A stretch of DNA of 64,000 nucleotides from Thermoplasmatales archaeon BRNA1 (GCA_000350305.1 CP002916.1:1240001-1304000); one strand, 5' to 3'. Positions 25,794 to 34,464 are shown, counted from the first letter of the stretch. The notes: a model not told the origin generated them from the sequence alone. Numbers and translations are program-made.

Positions 25794-28241
25794 TCAGTGT
25801 TTTCTGACATTGTGTTGATTTGTGCCAGATTCATATTTGACAGTGTATTTGCACCCAGTCTTCGGGAAGTTAGAGCACCCGTAGAATAATCCGTATTTTC
25901 CCTTCCTGAGGACCATATCGCCGCCGCACATCGGACAAGTGATCGGTCTGTTGCTACGCCTCTGGCCGCCTGATGAACTCGCTATCTCCTTGTAGAATCT
26001 CGATTCCTTGTTGTTCACAGCGACCAAATAAACCCTCTTCTTGGCACGGGTCATGGCCACGTAGAATAATCTTCTCTCTTCATCCAGTTGGTTGTCCTGA
26101 CTGTTCAGTAACAGCGGAATTATGGGCGGTTCGTCCCTGACGTTCGGGAATCCGTAGCTCCCGGTCTTGTTGTTCAGGATGAATACACGGGAAGCCTGAA
26201 GGCCTTTGGACCCGTGTATCGTCATGAAGGTCATCTTTAATTCCGGTCTGCGGGGATCCGTTAACTTGAATGATCCATCATCCAGATTGGGTTTCCATTC
26301 CAGGCCAATATCCTCCAACTTCACGATGTCATGGCGGTATCTGCCGAGGAATAGGATCGTCTCATTGCCTGGAATCTGTGCGAGCTCTTCGGCAACACGC
26401 TGATAGGCATCCGCTTCGGTCTTCGCTGATAATCTGATGATCCTGCAGTCGACATCCGCTTTGCCCACCAGATCCTTCTTGAATTGTCTGGGGTTGCGCA
26501 TGATGAATTCGCTGCTCTTCTGCAGGAGCTCCCCGGAGAAACGATATGTCGTCTCTATCTTGCAGATCTCCGAAGGCCCCCAATAGTCCTCGAAGTCCAG
26601 GATGTATGATACATCGCTGCCGTTGAAACGATAGATGCTCTGCCAATCGTCACCTACGCAGAACAACCTGTAGTCTTTCGATGTCCTCATCTCTTTCAGC
26701 AGATTGAATCTCGACCTGGAGATGTCCTGGTACTCGTCGACGATGACGTACCTGTAAGGATGGATGTAGCCTTCCTTGACGCATTCGGAGGCCATGTTAA
26801 GCATGTCCTCGAAATCTATCTCGTCGTTGATCGCCAACTGATCCTGATATTCTTCGTATATCGGCCTTAGTACCTTCTCCAATCTGATCAGGGACTGCTT
26901 TACCCTCCTGTCCTTGGATGTCGGGTATACCTCGTTCCACGGTTTCCCGTAACCCTTGATGAGGAGGATCGCGGTGGTCATGGAGGATGCTATCATGCTG
27001 AATTTCAGCCTGCCGCTGTTGAACATCCTGTCGAACAGATCCGACGGGGATGCGGGGGACATCTCCACACCGAGTCTGGTAAGGTGGTTCTTCAGGTCTT
27101 CGAGAAGGGTGCCCTCTGACCTATTGTATGCGAACAACTCCACCAGTTCGGTGTTGTTGATCCGGTGGATCGTCCTCTTCCATTCCATGGACTGTCTGTA
27201 ATCTTCCGCGGCGTTGGGATTGGCATCCAACATGAACTGTGCCACATTCCCGTAACGATCCGTTCCGAAGTACTCGATGTAAATGTTCGTGCCGTTGATG
27301 TGGAAGTCCGGATGATAGTGGCCGTGCTTCGCATCCGAGGTGTCGACCGGATAGGCATCCTCATATGTGTAAGGCACCCCGTTGATAGCGAGGAAGTTGG
27401 CGATGTCGGCCTCTCCGAAGCTCTTTACCTTCTCTCCGTTGAGTGTGATCAGAGGGTTCTCTTTGACGTACCTGACGTAATCCTCATTCGTTGCGAATGC
27501 GAACTCATCGGTCTGTGAGTTGTAATCGAATGCTATGTATGAGTTGAAGTCAGCCAGGAACTGAGGGTCGGAGACTCTTCTCTGCAGCTCGTCCGTGACG
27601 AATTGATTCAGATCCGTGTGGGATACATTGGGGGTCTTCCCCCTGGTGGAGGCGATAATCTTTAGTCCCAACCTGTGGAATGTCGTGGTATCGATGCGCT
27701 TAGATGTCTCTTTGAGGATGCGTTCCTTCAGTTCGTTGACAGAGGCATTTGTGAAGGACAGAAGAAGGATCTCTTCAGGTTGGGCCTTCTCCGTCATCAG
27801 AAGCTCTTTGACAAGACCTATGATGGTCGTGGTCTTTCCTGTTCCTGCCCCCGCTATGACCAGACGGGTGTTGACATCCATGGCGATGGAGGTGAGCTGC
27901 TGTCTGTCCAGATCCCTGCCTTCCACCGGATTGATCATGCGACCGACATCGACTGACAGTCTCTCTGCCAGTTCGACATTGTGTTTGTGGGCATCCTCTG
28001 GGAAGGCCTCGTATCTCTTGAGGAACTCGATTATGCTGCTCTTGAACGGTTTGTTTACGAGACCGAGTCTGAAGAAGATACCTTTGGATCTCTTCTTGGC
28101 CGATTCAACTGTTTGTTTGGTGCTGTTCTTGAAGGACTCGACGCTACAGGGTTCGATGAATCCTGAACCGTTGGTTGCGGACGATAGGGCCTCCAACGAT
28201 CTGTTGACCTCATCGAAGAGAATCCTGTCCTTTTCCTTCAT
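25794..28241 (-). CDS. UvrD/HelD-type superfamily 1 helicase with zinc-finger tail
   Basis: 815 residues. N-terminal accessory region (1-115), Walker A AGAGTGKT (130-137), a nuclease-like insert with HPDFHING followed by IYIEYFG near 300-320 (PD-(D/E)XK spacing), Walker B YVIVDEYQDIS, late motif VAMTRAKKRVYLV, and a C-terminal topoisomerase-type zinc finger (CPMCGG, then GCSNFPKTGC). This layout matches helicase IV-like proteins. A TATA-like CTTAATACG about 22 bp before the ATG implies a leaderless mRNA. Low GC marks it as imported. Role in DNA repair or phage defence is undetermined. Confidence 0.85.
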   Translation of the reverse strand: MKEKDRILFDEVNRSLEALSSATNGSGFIEPCSVESFKNSTKQTVESAKKRSKGIFFRLGLVNKPFKSSIIEFLKRYEAFPEDAHKHNVELAERLSVDVGRMINPVEGRDLDRQQLTSIAMDVNTRLVIAGAGTGKTTTIIGLVKELLMTEKAQPEEILLLSFTNASVNELKERILKETSKRIDTTTFHRLGLKIIASTRGKTPNVSHTDLNQFVTDELQRRVSDPQFLADFNSYIAFDYNSQTDEFAFATNEDYVRYVKENPLITLNGEKVKSFGEADIANFLAINGVPYTYEDAYPVDTSDAKHGHYHPDFHINGTNIYIEYFGTDRYGNVAQFMLDANPNAAEDYRQSMEWKRTIHRINNTELVELFAYNRSEGTLLEDLKNHLTRLGVEMSPASPSDLFDRMFNSGRLKFSMIASSMTTAILLIKGYGKPWNEVYPTSKDRRVKQSLIRLEKVLRPIYEEYQDQLAINDEIDFEDMLNMASECVKEGYIHPYRYVIVDEYQDISRSRFNLLKEMRTSKDYRLFCVGDDWQSIYRFNGSDVSYILDFEDYWGPSEICKIETTYRFSGELLQKSSEFIMRNPRQFKKDLVGKADVDCRIIRLSAKTEADAYQRVAEELAQIPGNETILFLGRYRHDIVKLEDIGLEWKPNLDDGSFKLTDPRRPELKMTFMTIHGSKGLQASRVFILNNKTGSYGFPNVRDEPPIIPLLLNSQDNQLDEERRLFYVAMTRAKKRVYLVAVNNKESRFYKEIASSSGGQRRSNRPITCPMCGGDMVLRKGKYGLFYGCSNFPKTGCKYTVKYESGTNQHNVRKH

Positions 28242-28666
28242 CGATTCGGGATGGTCGTAGTCGTATTAAGAGAGTGTTAGAAAACGATCGGGAAGAGGCA
28301 GATCATTCTATCATTCTTGTTCCGCAAGAGACCGGAATCGGGCATTTTCGGACCTACCTTTTCGCCATTTTGTTTCACGTTTGAGATTTTGAGTAGTGAA
28401 CTCAAACATGAAACAAATACGACACGATTTTCAGCCTACCAAAAAAGATGTACGTCGTTTTTTCGATGAAATACACGTTTTTCTTCACTGACTTTTACCA
28501 ATCATTGAATCTGTTTTCAGTTTGCTGGATGCAACAGGTTCAAATCCTTTGGTAAAAAAACGGGCATTTTCGGAGAAAGGCAACATACCCTCAAACACGA
28601 AAACGTTTCAAATCCATTGACGACCTACCAAAAAAGTCATTGAATTTTAGCCAGATGTGTAAAGAG
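28242..28666. other. AT-rich non-coding stretch with short repeats and an inverted repeat
   Basis: No gene. It carries two copies of CGGGCATTTTCGG (28339-28351, 28560-28572), two of CCTACCAAAAAAG (28435-28447, 28624-28636), two T-arm-like words (GGTTCAAATCC near 28528, GTTTCAAATCC near 28605) and the inverted repeat noted separately. These echo the 105-bp repeats at the other end of the island. Confidence 0.55.
28372..28414. repeat. 14-bp inverted repeat upstream of the helicase gene
   Basis: GTTTCACGTTTGAG (28372-28385) and CTCAAACATGAAAC (28401-28414) pair with a single mismatch around a 15-nt loop. A further half-site, CTCAAACACGAAAAC, lies at 28590-28604. Likely a protein site or an element end. 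Confidence 0.5.
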
Positions 28667-28739
28667 TGGGCCCCCCCAGATTTGAACTGGAGTCACATGC
28701 ACCCCAAGCATGAAGGATACCAAGCTACCCCAAGGGCCC
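28667..28739 (-). tRNA. tRNA-Pro (anticodon GGG)
   Basis: Acceptor GGGCCCT pairs GGGGCCC, anticodon stem CATGC/GCATG closes the loop TTGGGGT (anticodon GGG), and the T arm is TCCAG TTCAAAT CTGGG. 73 nt, discriminator A, no encoded CCA. Its 3' end faces the AT-rich island and appears to be the integration target. Confidence 0.94.
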
Positions 28740-28801
28740 TGTTGTGTAAGGGGGATTAATGGGTTTAGATTAAAAGGTTTGTGCGTGAAGCGTCCAGCGG
28801 A

Positions 28802-28993
28802 TCATCCGAGTTTGGAGATCTCACCGATGAGATCCGCGTGGGAAACGATCATCCTGCGGCAGCAGTATCTCTCGAATCCCATATCGTCGAGGACCTTCTT
28901 GGGGTCGTCGCCCATCTTCACACGGTTGATGTACTCGGAGTAGGCAGAGCCTACGACCTTTCCGCATGTAAAGCATCTCACCGGGATAATCAT
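28802..28993 (-). CDS. rpoN: RNA polymerase subunit N (Rpb10)
   Basis: 63-residue zinc-binding subunit: [15 protein letters not shown] at the start and RYCCRRM near residue 43 supply the CX2C...CC zinc ligands. Last gene of the ribosomal operon, nine bases after rpsI, the usual archaeal neighbourhood. Confidence 0.97.
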   Translation of the reverse strand: MIIPVRCFTCGKVVGSAYSEYINRVKMGDDPKKVLDDMGFERYCCRRMIVSHADLIGEISKLG

Positions 28994-29002
28994 GTGACCA
29001 CT

Positions 29003-29401
29003 TCAACGGTAGGACTTCTGCTTCTTTGCGCGGGCACCAGGTCCGAGGGGCTTCTTGGGGAGCTTCCTGCGATCGTCGTTGATCATTAGGGTCCTGTCGT
29101 AAGCCTTGAACATAGCCTCGAGGTCCTTGTCGTTGTAGAACTCGACGAGTCCGCGGGCGATGGCGGTCCTGACGGCTGCCGCCTGTCCCATAACTCCTCC
29201 GCCGCTGACGGTAACGGAGATGTCGACCTTTGCGGCCTTCTCGGGGACAAGCTCGAGGGGCTCCTTGATCTTGAGCCTGGCAAGCTCGGGGGTGAAGATG
29301 TCGATCGGGGTCTTGTTGACGGTGACCTTTCCGGTTCCCTCTTTGACAACTGCCCTTGCGATCGCGGTCTTCCTCTTTCCGCTAGTGTTGACTGCATCCA
29401 T
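29003..29401 (-). CDS. rpsI: 30S ribosomal protein S9
   Basis: 132 residues; begins with the GKRKTAIARA motif near 8-17, has the GGG turn (VSGGGVMGQAAAVRTAIARG) and ends with the basic GPGARAKKQKSYR tail that reaches the decoding centre. One base separates it from rplM. Confidence 0.97.
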   Translation of the reverse strand: MDAVNTSGKRKTAIARAVVKEGTGKVTVNKTPIDIFTPELARLKIKEPLELVPEKAAKVDISVTVSGGGVMGQAAAVRTAIARGLVEFYNDKDLEAMFKAYDRTLMINDDRRKLPKKPLGPGARAKKQKSYR

Positions 29402-29402
29402 C

Positions 29403-29828
29403 TTAGTTCACCTTAGATCCGAGGAATTCGGAGATCTCGCCAAGGGTGACGAACTTGCAGTTGACGTGCTTGCTCGCGACCTCGGGAACGATCTTCTCTG
29501 CGTTCTCGAACTGCTTGGGGACTCCGACGAAGACGTGGAGCGCCCTGTAGGCTTCCCTTCCGGTGGTGGTGTACCTAGGGATCATTCCCCTGACGCACCT
29601 CTTGAACAGAAGGTCTGCGCGGCGGGGGTAGAACGGACCCTTCCTCTTGGTGACCTCTCCGAGGTCGACCTTGTGCTTGAAGTCCTTGAGGACCTCGGCG
29701 CGCTCGCCGGTAACGATGATCTTCTCTGCGTTGAGGACGACGACCTCTTCTCCGGACATGATCATGTTGGCGACCTGGGTTCCGAGCCTTCCGTAGATAA
29801 GTCCGGCTCCATCGATAACGGTAACCAT
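29403..29828 (-). CDS. rplM: 50S ribosomal protein L13
   Basis: 141 residues of archaeal L13 (uL13): IDGAGLIYGRLGTQVAN near the start, then KGPFYPRRADLLFKRCVRGM, which carries the family's RNA-contact region. Operon position two, six bases after rpl18e. Confidence 0.97.
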   Translation of the reverse strand: MVTVIDGAGLIYGRLGTQVANMIMSGEEVVVLNAEKIIVTGERAEVLKDFKHKVDLGEVTKRKGPFYPRRADLLFKRCVRGMIPRYTTTGREAYRALHVFVGVPKQFENAEKIVPEVASKHVNCKFVTLGEISEFLGSKVN

Positions 29829-29834
29829 GCTTAA

Positions 29835-30203
29835 TCACCCCATAATCCTGACTTTCGATCCGGAGGGGCACTCGTCCATGAGCTCCCTGAGGGTCATGGC
29901 CTTTCCGCCCGCGGCAACGATTGCCTCCTTCGCCTTCGCGGAGAAGCTGTATGCGGCGACGTTGACCTTCTTGGTCAGCTCTCCGGCCGCAAGGACCTTT
30001 CCGGGAACAGCGATGGTCTCTCCGTCCTTCGCGTACTTTTCGATCTTGCTGAGGTTCGCCTCGGCCCTCACCCTGATGGGTGACTCGAGCCTAAGCGCGA
30101 TGTCTCGCCAGATTGCAGCTTTGGGATCCTCCCTGGTCTTTGCCTTCAGATCTGCGATCAGGGCAATGAGCTCAGGGTTGGTCTTCTTAGAGTTGTTGCT
30201 CAT
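29835..30203 (-). CDS. rpl18e: 50S ribosomal protein L18e
   Basis: 122 residues, archaeal/eukaryal-specific eL18. Features are the opening SKKTNPELIALIADLK, the central VPGKVLAAGELTKKV segment and the end CPSGSKVRIMG. First gene of the rpl18e-rplM-rpsI-rpoN operon; GGGAGAG precedes the ATG and a TATA-like CTTTATTAAC lies about 45-55 bp upstream. Confidence 0.96.
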   Translation of the reverse strand: MSNNSKKTNPELIALIADLKAKTREDPKAAIWRDIALRLESPIRVRAEANLSKIEKYAKDGETIAVPGKVLAAGELTKKVNVAAYSFSAKAKEAIVAAGGKAMTLRELMDECPSGSKVRIMG

Positions 30204-30367
30204 TTTTCTGACTCTCCCGACATTGGGTAAAACGCTCGTATGAGGGACTTGTTAATAAAGGTTCGCCACCCGCCAGTAATTACGCGCATAAGGGAAAATC
30301 GGGAATGGGTAATGGGCAATAGTTTTAATTCATGGTGCCCCATGCCCTCTGAGTCGGTGATTTTCAC

Positions 30368-31501
30368 ATGATAAGATACGGACCCGCTGGAATCCCGCTT
30401 TCGTGCAAAGGCCGCACCCTCAAGGACGGTATCGAGGACGTCCACAGTCTCGCGCTTACCGCCCTGGAGATTCAGATGGTCAGGCCCAGGTACGACCCCC
30501 GCCCCCCGGAGGACGAGGAGATCGGAAAGACCATCCGCGAGCTGGATGCGGAGTCCGAGTTCATCGTGGGAATCGAGAGGGAGGACGCGGACGACATCAT
30601 CTACGATCCCGACGTCCCCATCGACGAGGAGGACAACCTTCTCTGGATGTCCGCCGGGCCCGCCGCGTGCTTCGCCGACCTATACAAACTGGGCAACGTC
30701 GCCAGGAGACACGATGTCTCGCTTTCCATCCACACCCCGTACTACATGGACCTCACCGCAGACATCACCGACATGGACGACCCCAGGGCCGGCCTCACCA
30801 TGCAGTACTACGAGTCCGTCAGGCAGGCGGGATTCATTCTCAACGCTCTCGGAGGGGACATCGTCGTCACCAACATCGGCCCCTACTCCGACGACCGCTC
30901 CCGCGAGGAGACCGACGACATCGTCCGCAACAACCTCGGCATGCTGACCGAGTGGTGGCAGGACATGAAGTTCACCCCCAGGCTGGGAATCGAGGTCACC
31001 GGGCATCAGGACGTCTTCGGTTCCCTGGACCAGGTCCTGGACCTCTGCGACGAGATCCCCGGGCTCACCCCCGTCATGAACTTCGCGCACTACCAGTCCC
31101 GCACCAAGGGGTCCCTGCTGACCGCCACCGACTTCGCGGACATCCTGCAGAAGCTCGAGCCCTACTCCGACGGCAGGATCTACTCCTCCTTCTCCAACGT
31201 GGAGTACGACGCCGAGACCGGCAACGAGAAGTGGCTCACCCCCGTCAAGAAGGGAGACCTGAAGTTCGAGAGGCTGGCCGAGGCCCTCGCCGAGATCAAG
31301 CCCAACATCACGATCATCTCCTCGTCCCCCCTCCTGGAGCACGACGCGGTCTACATGAGGACCCTCACCGAGAGGGTGCTCTCCAAGAAGGCCGCCAAGA
31401 TCATCAAGGAGAGGAAGAGGGCGGAGGAGCAGGCCGCCAAGGATGCCGCCGCGGAGAGCGCTGAGGGGCCCGCCGCCGACGAGCCTTCTTCCGAAGAGTG
31501 A
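30368..31501 (+). CDS. Endonuclease IV-like TIM-barrel protein
   Basis: 377 residues of the AP endonuclease family 2 / xylose isomerase-like fold: opening RYGPAGIPLSCKGRTLKDG, metal-type ligands in SIHTPYYMDL (about 119), LGIEVTG and NFAHYQSR, plus a Glu/Ala/Lys-rich tail (about 335-377) not found in Nfo. Archaeal proteins of this kind are annotated as deoxyribonuclease IV, but repair activity is unproven. Five bases from the SIS-domain gene in the same operon. Confidence 0.8.
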   Translation: MIRYGPAGIPLSCKGRTLKDGIEDVHSLALTALEIQMVRPRYDPRPPEDEEIGKTIRELDAESEFIVGIEREDADDIIYDPDVPIDEEDNLLWMSAGPAACFADLYKLGNVARRHDVSLSIHTPYYMDLTADITDMDDPRAGLTMQYYESVRQAGFILNALGGDIVVTNIGPYSDDRSREETDDIVRNNLGMLTEWWQDMKFTPRLGIEVTGHQDVFGSLDQVLDLCDEIPGLTPVMNFAHYQSRTKGSLLTATDFADILQKLEPYSDGRIYSSFSNVEYDAETGNEKWLTPVKKGDLKFERLAEALAEIKPNITIISSSPLLEHDAVYMRTLTERVLSKKAAKIIKERKRAEEQAAKDAAAESAEGPAADEPSSEE

Positions 31502-31505
31502 GCCC

Positions 31506-32039
31506 TTGGACCCCGTGGGATTTCTTACCGAGCAGTGCAGGAACGCCCTGTCCTCCGTCCCGGAGGAGTGCGGCCGCAGCCTCATCGAGAGCATCGTCTC
31601 CGCCGAGAGAATCTTCATCTTCGGCGTCGGCCGTTCCGGACTCGTCGCCCAGACCTTCGCCATACGCCTGGTGCAGATGGGGCTCCGCGTCTACTTCGTC
31701 GGAGACATGACCACCCCGATCATCGGGAAGGACGACCTCCTGATCCTGGTCTCCAACACCGGGAACACCATGTCCGTGGTCAAGACCGCCCAGATCGCGC
31801 AGGGTATCGGTACCCGCCGCATCTCCATCACCGCCAACGGGAAGAGCTCCCTCGCGAAGACCTCCGACGAGGTCATCGTCATAAGTGCCAGCAACCCGGA
31901 AGCAAAAGACCTTGCCCCTCTCGGGACCCTGTTCGAGGATGCGACTTTCCTGTTCTTCGACAGCCTCGTCCCGCCGCTCATGAAGCGCCTCGGGGTCACC
32001 GAGGAGGACATGCGCAACAACCACGCGATCTGGGTCTGA
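31506..32039 (+). CDS. hxlB: SIS-domain isomerase, 6-phospho-3-hexuloisomerase-like
   Basis: 177 residues, one SIS domain: FIFGVGRSGLVAQTFAIRL near 40-58, LLILVSNTGNTMSV near 80-93, GVTEEDMRNNHAIWV at the end as in archaeal PHI proteins. In archaea PHI with HPS makes ribulose 5-phosphate by the reverse RuMP route; HPS is not in the window. TTG 31506 is taken as start; longer frames run back into the upstream gene and GTG 31515 is the alternative. Confidence 0.82.
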   Translation: MDPVGFLTEQCRNALSSVPEECGRSLIESIVSAERIFIFGVGRSGLVAQTFAIRLVQMGLRVYFVGDMTTPIIGKDDLLILVSNTGNTMSVVKTAQIAQGIGTRRISITANGKSSLAKTSDEVIVISASNPEAKDLAPLGTLFEDATFLFFDSLVPPLMKRLGVTEEDMRNNHAIWV

Positions 32040-32450
32040 TTAGAAACCTTCCAGGATCGCGGCGCCGACCTTCACCGGCTCGCCGTCCTCGATTTTATAC
32101 ATGGCCATCTGGGAGTTCGGGGGATCGATCATCACCGCGAACGCGGTGCGGTCCCCGAAGAGTTCCGTGTGCCTGGCGATATCGTCCCTGGACATCTCGG
32201 TCCCGTATCTCTCCGAGGTGCGGAACCACCCGGTCGCATCGTCGGCATCGGACCAGTCGCGGGAGAAGCCCGTAACGGTGGCCCACGGACCCAGGATATC
32301 GTGGAAAACACGGCCTGTAAGAAGTCCGGAATCGTCGCTCTCGCTGTCGAAAGCGCTGTCGCCGAGTTCGGCAAGGATGTGCATCTCTGCCTCTCCGATG
32401 AACAGCTCCGCACCCGGTGCGGGACGTTTCCTTTCTTCCATCTGGGTCAT
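32040..32450 (-). CDS. MPN/JAB-fold protein lacking the metal-binding motif
   Basis: 136 residues. The stretch GWFRTSERYGTEMSRDDIAR aligns with the JAMM core, in which active enzymes have HSHP and a following S-x-x-D: here both His are replaced (Arg and Ser) while the later Asp remains. The fold cues continue with TAFAVMIDPPNSQMAMYKI. It should therefore be an inactive MPN scaffold, not a protease. It lies 30 bp after an E1-like gene, and the pair is likely one transcript. Confidence 0.6.
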   Translation of the reverse strand: MTQMEERKRPAPGAELFIGEAEMHILAELGDSAFDSESDDSGLLTGRVFHDILGPWATVTGFSRDWSDADDATGWFRTSERYGTEMSRDDIARHTELFGDRTAFAVMIDPPNSQMAMYKIEDGEPVKVGAAILEGF

Positions 32451-32480
32451 TTCGATTCCGCCATGTCTTCAAAGGTAATC

Positions 32481-33110
32481 TCACTTGCGGTACATGTCCG
32501 GGACCACGCGCCTCACGGGGCGTTCGTTGGCGTGGTGGGGGCATTTCGGGTCCTTACCCATGGGCAGGACGCTGGACGTCCCCTCTTCCGAATCGTAGTA
32601 GATGATCCCCTTCAGACACCTGTCCGCTTCGCCGGCAAGGATCTTCAGGGCCTCCTCTCTGATGATGCGTGCGGTCTCCGCGACCGCCCCGGAATCCGGT
32701 TCGGATGCCGCCGCCTTCGATGATGTCCTACGGGACCTGTCCAGACCGCATTCCAGGCACGGGCCTTCGGGAAGGACCGTCTGGATCCTCCCGCGGCCGC
32801 CGTCGACGGTCCCGTCAATCAGGGGAATGCGGTACTCCTTCGCCCTCGAGTTGACGTAGAGGCGCTTGCCGGCATCCCCGAGACAGCAGATGATGAGATC
32901 GTAATTCCAGCTGTCCATCGCATTCGGTTCCTTCCTTAGAACGGTGACGCGGCCATCGGTTCCGGGGATGTCGGAACCTGCAGCGACGATATGCATCAGA
33001 CCGTCGTCCAGAAGACCGTGCAGCACCTCCAGACCCAACCGTCCGGAAAGAATAACGAGGACACGGGAACCGCGGATTCTCCTCTCTGTATCCGCACTCC
33101 CGGCCCCCAT
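32481..33110 (-). CDS. Degenerate E1/ThiF-like protein
   Basis: 209 residues that follow the ThiF/MoeB/E1 layout: a nucleotide-fold start (RVLVILSGRLGLEVLHGLL), a central DLIICCLGDAGKRLYVNSRA then IPLIDGTVDGGRGRIQTV, and a zinc site CLECGL with a later CPHH. The glycine-rich GxGGLG loop and the Asp and Arg that bind ATP in active E1 enzymes are altered, so adenylation is doubtful. A TATA-like CTATTTATC 25-30 bp upstream suggests a leaderless start. Paired with the inactive MPN protein. Confidence 0.65.
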   Translation of the reverse strand: MGAGSADTERRIRGSRVLVILSGRLGLEVLHGLLDDGLMHIVAAGSDIPGTDGRVTVLRKEPNAMDSWNYDLIICCLGDAGKRLYVNSRAKEYRIPLIDGTVDGGRGRIQTVLPEGPCLECGLDRSRRTSSKAAASEPDSGAVAETARIIREEALKILAGEADRCLKGIIYYDSEEGTSSVLPMGKDPKCPHHANERPVRRVVPDMYRK

Positions 33111-33187
33111 CGCATCGGATATCGACTTCGTGCGATAAATAGACCCCGCCCGCCAAATACATTAATGTCCTAAGGCATTGCGAAATC

Positions 33188-33385
33188 GTGGATGCGAACC
33201 TTCCCGATCATGACCACTGCCGCTACTGCGGCGCAGCAGTCCCCTTCGAGCAGGCATACTGCTGCGAGGACTGCTACTGGAGGGATCAGGAGAAGATGAA
33301 GAAGGACAGGCAGAGGGAGGCCCTGCTTGCGGCCATCGCGGTCATCGGCGCGGTTGCTATCCTCGCGGTTAGTTTCATTTTGTGA
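33188..33385 (+). CDS. Small zinc-ribbon membrane protein (DUF2116-like)
   Basis: 65 residues: HCRYCGAAVPFEQAYCCEDC forms a CX2C...CX2C ribbon at 11-30, then a charged linker and one C-terminal helix (about 47-64). GTG 33188 is the start; TTAATG-type TATA about 25 bp upstream suggests leaderless translation. Proteins of this layout occur widely in euryarchaea without known function. Confidence 0.75.
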   Translation: MDANLPDHDHCRYCGAAVPFEQAYCCEDCYWRDQEKMKKDRQREALLAAIAVIGAVAILAVSFIL

Positions 33386-33444
33386 CCGTTTGTCCTAACT
33401 TTTTCGTACCACAGTTAAATAATATACGCGAGAATACCAACTGT

Positions 33445-34464
33445 ATGAACGCCGGCAAAGCCGTGGCAGTGTTGGTCGTCCTCGCGATAGTGGGATACTC
33501 GTTCTACACCATCGCCAAGGAATCCCTGCCCGACAACTTCTCCGAGATGCCCATGGAGATTGAGTCGAGTGGGAGCATCACCACCTCCTTCGATAACATG
33601 TGCATGTACCTCGAAGCGCCACAGATAACGATCACGTCCCATCTTCCCCAGGATGTCAAGGATGTCACCATAGATTTCTTCCTGGGATCGGGAGACAACA
33701 AGTACTACGTTGGAACCTATAACGCGGGGACCATAGCGGCCAATGGAAAGACCGTCCTGGAACCGTCCTCGCTGACCAATGTACTGTCCGAGGACGGCAA
33801 GGTCAAGATCCCGATGCTCGTCCTCCTGTCGTACATCCCCACCCTTGACGACGGTCACGGAGGGATGTCCTTCCCCATATGCTTCAAGCTGAGCTTCAAG
33901 TACATGGAATGGGGAGGGGTCAACTTCATGGGATTCAAGGGATTCGATTTCCTCGGATGGGGTTCGAACGACCTCGTCGACATGAGCATAACACTCAGGA
34001 ACGAGACCAATGTATCGGGTGTCAACGTCTCAGCACCAGTCGTCGAAGGCACCAAGGCTTCCATGACCAGCACCATCACGGACGGTATGATCAAGGATGC
34101 CGTGAACGACCTCATCGAGGAGTATGACGACATCATCGGAGGATACACTCCCGGCGACGAAATCGTGTTCAAGACCTCCAACAGCGGCTCCGAGGCCCAA
34201 TTCAGCGTGTCCTATGAGGACGGAAAGGTCTCTTTCTCCGTAGACGGTTCCGACGGAAAGAACGCCGCGGAAGTGCTGGAGGAGATCTTCGCCAAGGACG
34301 GCAACGTCTCATTCGAACTTCCCGGCACCGAGATCAAATTCTCCATCGACAACAAGGAACAGCTCGATGCGGTCGTGAACGCCCTCGACATCTTCTACAA
34401 CGGAAAGCTCCCGGAGGGTTCCGGAGGGTTCCCATCCATTCCCGGAGGAGGTCTGATCCCGTGA
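33445..34464 (+). CDS. Membrane-anchored extracellular protein, unknown
   Basis: 339 residues from ATG 33445 (TATA-like TTAAATAATATACG lies 20-30 bp upstream). A signal-anchor helix (5-24) is followed by a polar, beta-rich ectodomain with Asn/Ser/Thr and Asp runs, ending in a Gly/Pro-rich tail. No catalytic motif is recognised. It overlaps the next gene by GTGA, so the two are co-produced and probably work together in the envelope. Confidence 0.7.
   Translation: MNAGKAVAVLVVLAIVGYSFYTIAKESLPDNFSEMPMEIESSGSITTSFDNMCMYLEAPQITITSHLPQDVKDVTIDFFLGSGDNKYYVGTYNAGTIAANGKTVLEPSSLTNVLSEDGKVKIPMLVLLSYIPTLDDGHGGMSFPICFKLSFKYMEWGGVNFMGFKGFDFLGWGSNDLVDMSITLRNETNVSGVNVSAPVVEGTKASMTSTITDGMIKDAVNDLIEEYDDIIGGYTPGDEIVFKTSNSGSEAQFSVSYEDGKVSFSVDGSDGKNAAEVLEEIFAKDGNVSFELPGTEIKFSIDNKEQLDAVVNALDIFYNGKLPEGSGGFPSIPGGGLIP

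Larger units (their letters stand above)
24690..28666. mobile_element. Probable integrated island at tRNA-Pro(GGG)
   Basis: A roughly 4.0-kb, AT-rich block bounded on the right by the 3' end of tRNA-Pro(GGG) and on the left by a copy of that end in the same orientation. Its two genes (UvrD-type helicase, frameshifted GIY-YIG nuclease) are unlike their neighbours in composition and typical of mobile or defence cargo. No integrase gene remains, so it would be a decayed or non-autonomous element. Confidence 0.5.
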
